Shown piece by piece: positions 62,501 to 64,000 of a DNA stretch of 64,000 nt. The DNA is taken from the NCBI GenBank assembly GCA_037783545.1, contig JBBELK010000932.1:1-64000 (forward strand). Direction: 5' to 3'. The notes under the pieces were generated by a model. That model did no database searches. It had not been told where the DNA came from and worked only from the letters and a program-made list of their open reading frames with translations. Numbering within the stretch: position 1 is the first letter of the stretch; each line of letters begins with the position of its first letter. Made by a program: the position numbers and the translations under genes. The DNA is from Henricia sp. BOLD:AAB3569 (Eukaryota > Echinodermata > Asteroidea > Spinulosida > Echinasteridae).

Positions 62501-64000
62501 TGCGCACTTGTCCTAAAAAATTGACAGACTTTCGCCGGGAAATGGCAGAGAAATTTCAGAGTTTAGAAAAAAAAGGGGTTGGCGCTTCCTGGTTGCTCCC
62601 GCAACCTGTGGCTGTCTGTACACACCTCTTTGGTGTACTCCTGACTCGTGCGCATGCTCAGTCCTTCGGACTGTCGTTGACACGGCCCAGTTTGGGACGG
62701 GATTTTGGTCAAAGTGTGGTCCAAACGTCGGCAAATTTGGAGGTCGAAAAATGTTCCGACGAACTTCAAATTTTGCATGCTCCAAAGACTCTATGATGCG
62801 CACTTGTCCTAAAAAATTGACAGACTTTCGCCTGGAAATGGCAGAGAAATTTCAGAGTTTAGAAAAAAAAGGGGTTGGCGTTTCCTGGATGCTCCCGCAA
62901 CCTGTGGCTGTCTGTACACACCTCTTTGGTGTACTCCTGACTCGTGCGCATGCTCAGTCCTTCGGACTGTCGTTGACACGGCCCAGTTTGGGACGGGATT
63001 TTGGTCAAAGTGTGGTCCAAACGTCGGCAAATTTGGAGGGCGAAAAATGTTCCGACGAACTTTAAATTGTGCATGCTCCAAAGACTCTATATTGCGCACT
63101 TGTCCTAAAAAATTCAGAGACTTTCGCCGGGAAATGGCAGAGAAATTTCAGAGTTTAGAAAAAAAAGGGGTTGGCGCTTCCTGGTTGCTCCCGCAACCTG
63201 TGGCTGTCTGTACACACCTCTTTGGTGTACTCCTGACTCGTGCGCATGCTCAGTCCTTCGGACTGTCGTTGACACGGCCCAGTTTGGGACGGGATTTTGG
63301 TCAAAGTGTGGTCCAAACGTCGGCAAATTTGGAGGTCGAAAAATGTTCCGACGAACTTCAAATTTTGCATGCTCCAAAGACTCTATATTGCGCACTTGTC
63401 CTAAAAAATTGACAGACTTTCGCCGGGAAATGGCAGAGAAATTTCAGAGTTTAGAAAAAAAAAGGGGTTGGCGCTTCCTGGATGCTCCCGCAACCTGTGG
63501 CTGTCTGTACACACATCTTTGGTGTACTCCTGACTCGTGCGCATGCTCAGTCCTTCGGACTGTCGTTGACACAGCCCAGTTTGGGACGGGATTTTGGTCA
63601 AAGTGTGGTCCAAACGTCGGCAAATTTGGAGGTCGAAAAATGTTCCGACGAACTTTAAATTTTGCATGCTCCAAAGACTCTATATTGCGCACTTGTCCTA
63701 AAAAATTCAGAGACTTTCGCCGGGAAATGGCAGAGAAATTTCAGAGTTTAGAAAAAAAAGGGGTTGGCGCTTCCTGGTTGCTCCCGCAACCTGTGGCTGT
63801 CTGTACACACCTCTTTGGTGTACTCCTGACTCGTGCGCATGCTCAGTCCTTCGGACTGTCGTTGACACGGCCCAGTTTGGGACGGGATTTTGGTCAAAGT
63901 GTGGTCCAAACGTCGGCAAATTTGGAGGTCGAAAAATGTTCCGACGAACTTCAAATTTTGCATGCTCCAAAGACTCTATATTGCGCACTTGTCCTAAAAA
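62501..64000 (+). repeat. Right-edge monomers with a partial dimer pattern
   Basis: aattcagagac replaces aattgacagac at about 63111 and 63705, and gaactttaaat occurs at about 62168, 63057 and 63650. This gives a spacing of about 593-594 bp, or two monomers. ctatgatgcg at 62792 is a single-copy change. The last monomer, 63706-64000, is complete except for its final A, so the array continues to the right. Confidence 0.85.

Larger units (their letters stand above)
1..64000 (+). repeat. Satellite DNA array, 295-297 bp monomer, about 215 head-to-tail copies
   Basis: The same roughly 296 bp unit recurs from the first to the last base in one orientation, interrupted only by two SINE insertions. Most length variation comes from one A-tract: seven, eight or nine A before the G-run give 295, 296 or 297 bp. 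Copies differ mostly by scattered single substitutions, many shared by several copies at fixed spacing, which shows higher-order duplication. The array continues past both window ends. Known biology: arrays like this form by unequal crossing-over and conversion and usually lie in centromeric, pericentromeric or subtelomeric heterochromatin. I do not recognise the family. The copy number is an estimate from window length divided by period. Confidence 0.98.

Noticed and set aside
1-64000. Hundreds of 60-220 codon open frames on both strands as genes
   Set aside because: They repeat with every monomer on both strands, shift frame because 295/296 is not a multiple of three, and end wherever the A-tract or an indel changes. 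No start context, domain or codon pattern stands out.
1-64000. CRISPR array
   Set aside because: The repeat unit is about 296 bp with no unique spacers between short repeats, and no cas genes are present.
1-64000. Viral, plasmid or bacterial accessory region
   Set aside because: No coding operons, replication genes, integrases or ribosome binding sites were seen. Polymerase III SINEs and the satellite organisation point to a eukaryotic chromosome.

Overview
The whole 64 kb window is one tandem array of a satellite DNA with a 295-297 bp monomer. I estimate about 215 head-to-tail copies, all in the same orientation. It starts and ends inside the array: base 1 falls about 239 bases into a monomer, and base 64000 is about one base short of a monomer end. 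I see no host protein gene, rRNA, true tRNA gene or CRISPR array. Open reading frames recur on both strands in nearly every copy, but a 295/296 bp period is not a multiple of three, and the length of an internal A-tract varies freely, so I treat them as by-products of the repeat.

The only non-satellite DNA is two 260 bp insertions, at 24305-24564 and 26287-26546. They are identical to each other. Each has an RNA polymerase III A box and B box, a tRNA-like 5' head, a unique body, an (AAC)n tail and a 14 bp target-site duplication. These are tRNA-derived SINEs. They sit at exactly the same base of the monomer, so one insertion was later copied by recombination within the array. SINEs and long higher-order satellite arrays indicate a eukaryotic nuclear genome, most likely an animal. 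I cannot name the species. The setting is probably centromeric, pericentromeric or subtelomeric heterochromatin.

Layout: 1-3540, indel-rich copies; 3541-7386, very homogeneous copies; 7387-8630, a duplicated dimer; 10750-12040, a stretch with many one-base homopolymer insertions that otherwise matches about 12.25-13.28 kb and may be an assembly artefact; 15.3-23.8 kb, nested 11-, 8- and 4-monomer duplications; 24.2-26.7 kb, the SINE pair; 27.0-34.7 kb, a 9-mer repeated twice followed by a truncated 4-mer form twice; 33.8-38.3 kb, an 8-mer duplication; 38.3-45.7 kb, a 13/14-mer duplication containing a 3-mer duplication; 49.5-53.0 kb, a 7-mer duplication; 53.2-58.1 kb, an 8-mer duplication; 58.6-62.3 kb, 4-mer and 3-mer duplications; 62.2-64 kb, a dimer.

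The window is therefore a record of satellite evolution: unequal crossing-over, gene conversion, hairpin-associated deletions and one retrotransposition. I did not find a new gene system. The best leads are the repeated breakage at one stem-loop of the monomer, the amplified SINE, chimeric monomers that map exchange points, and the suspect noisy block.
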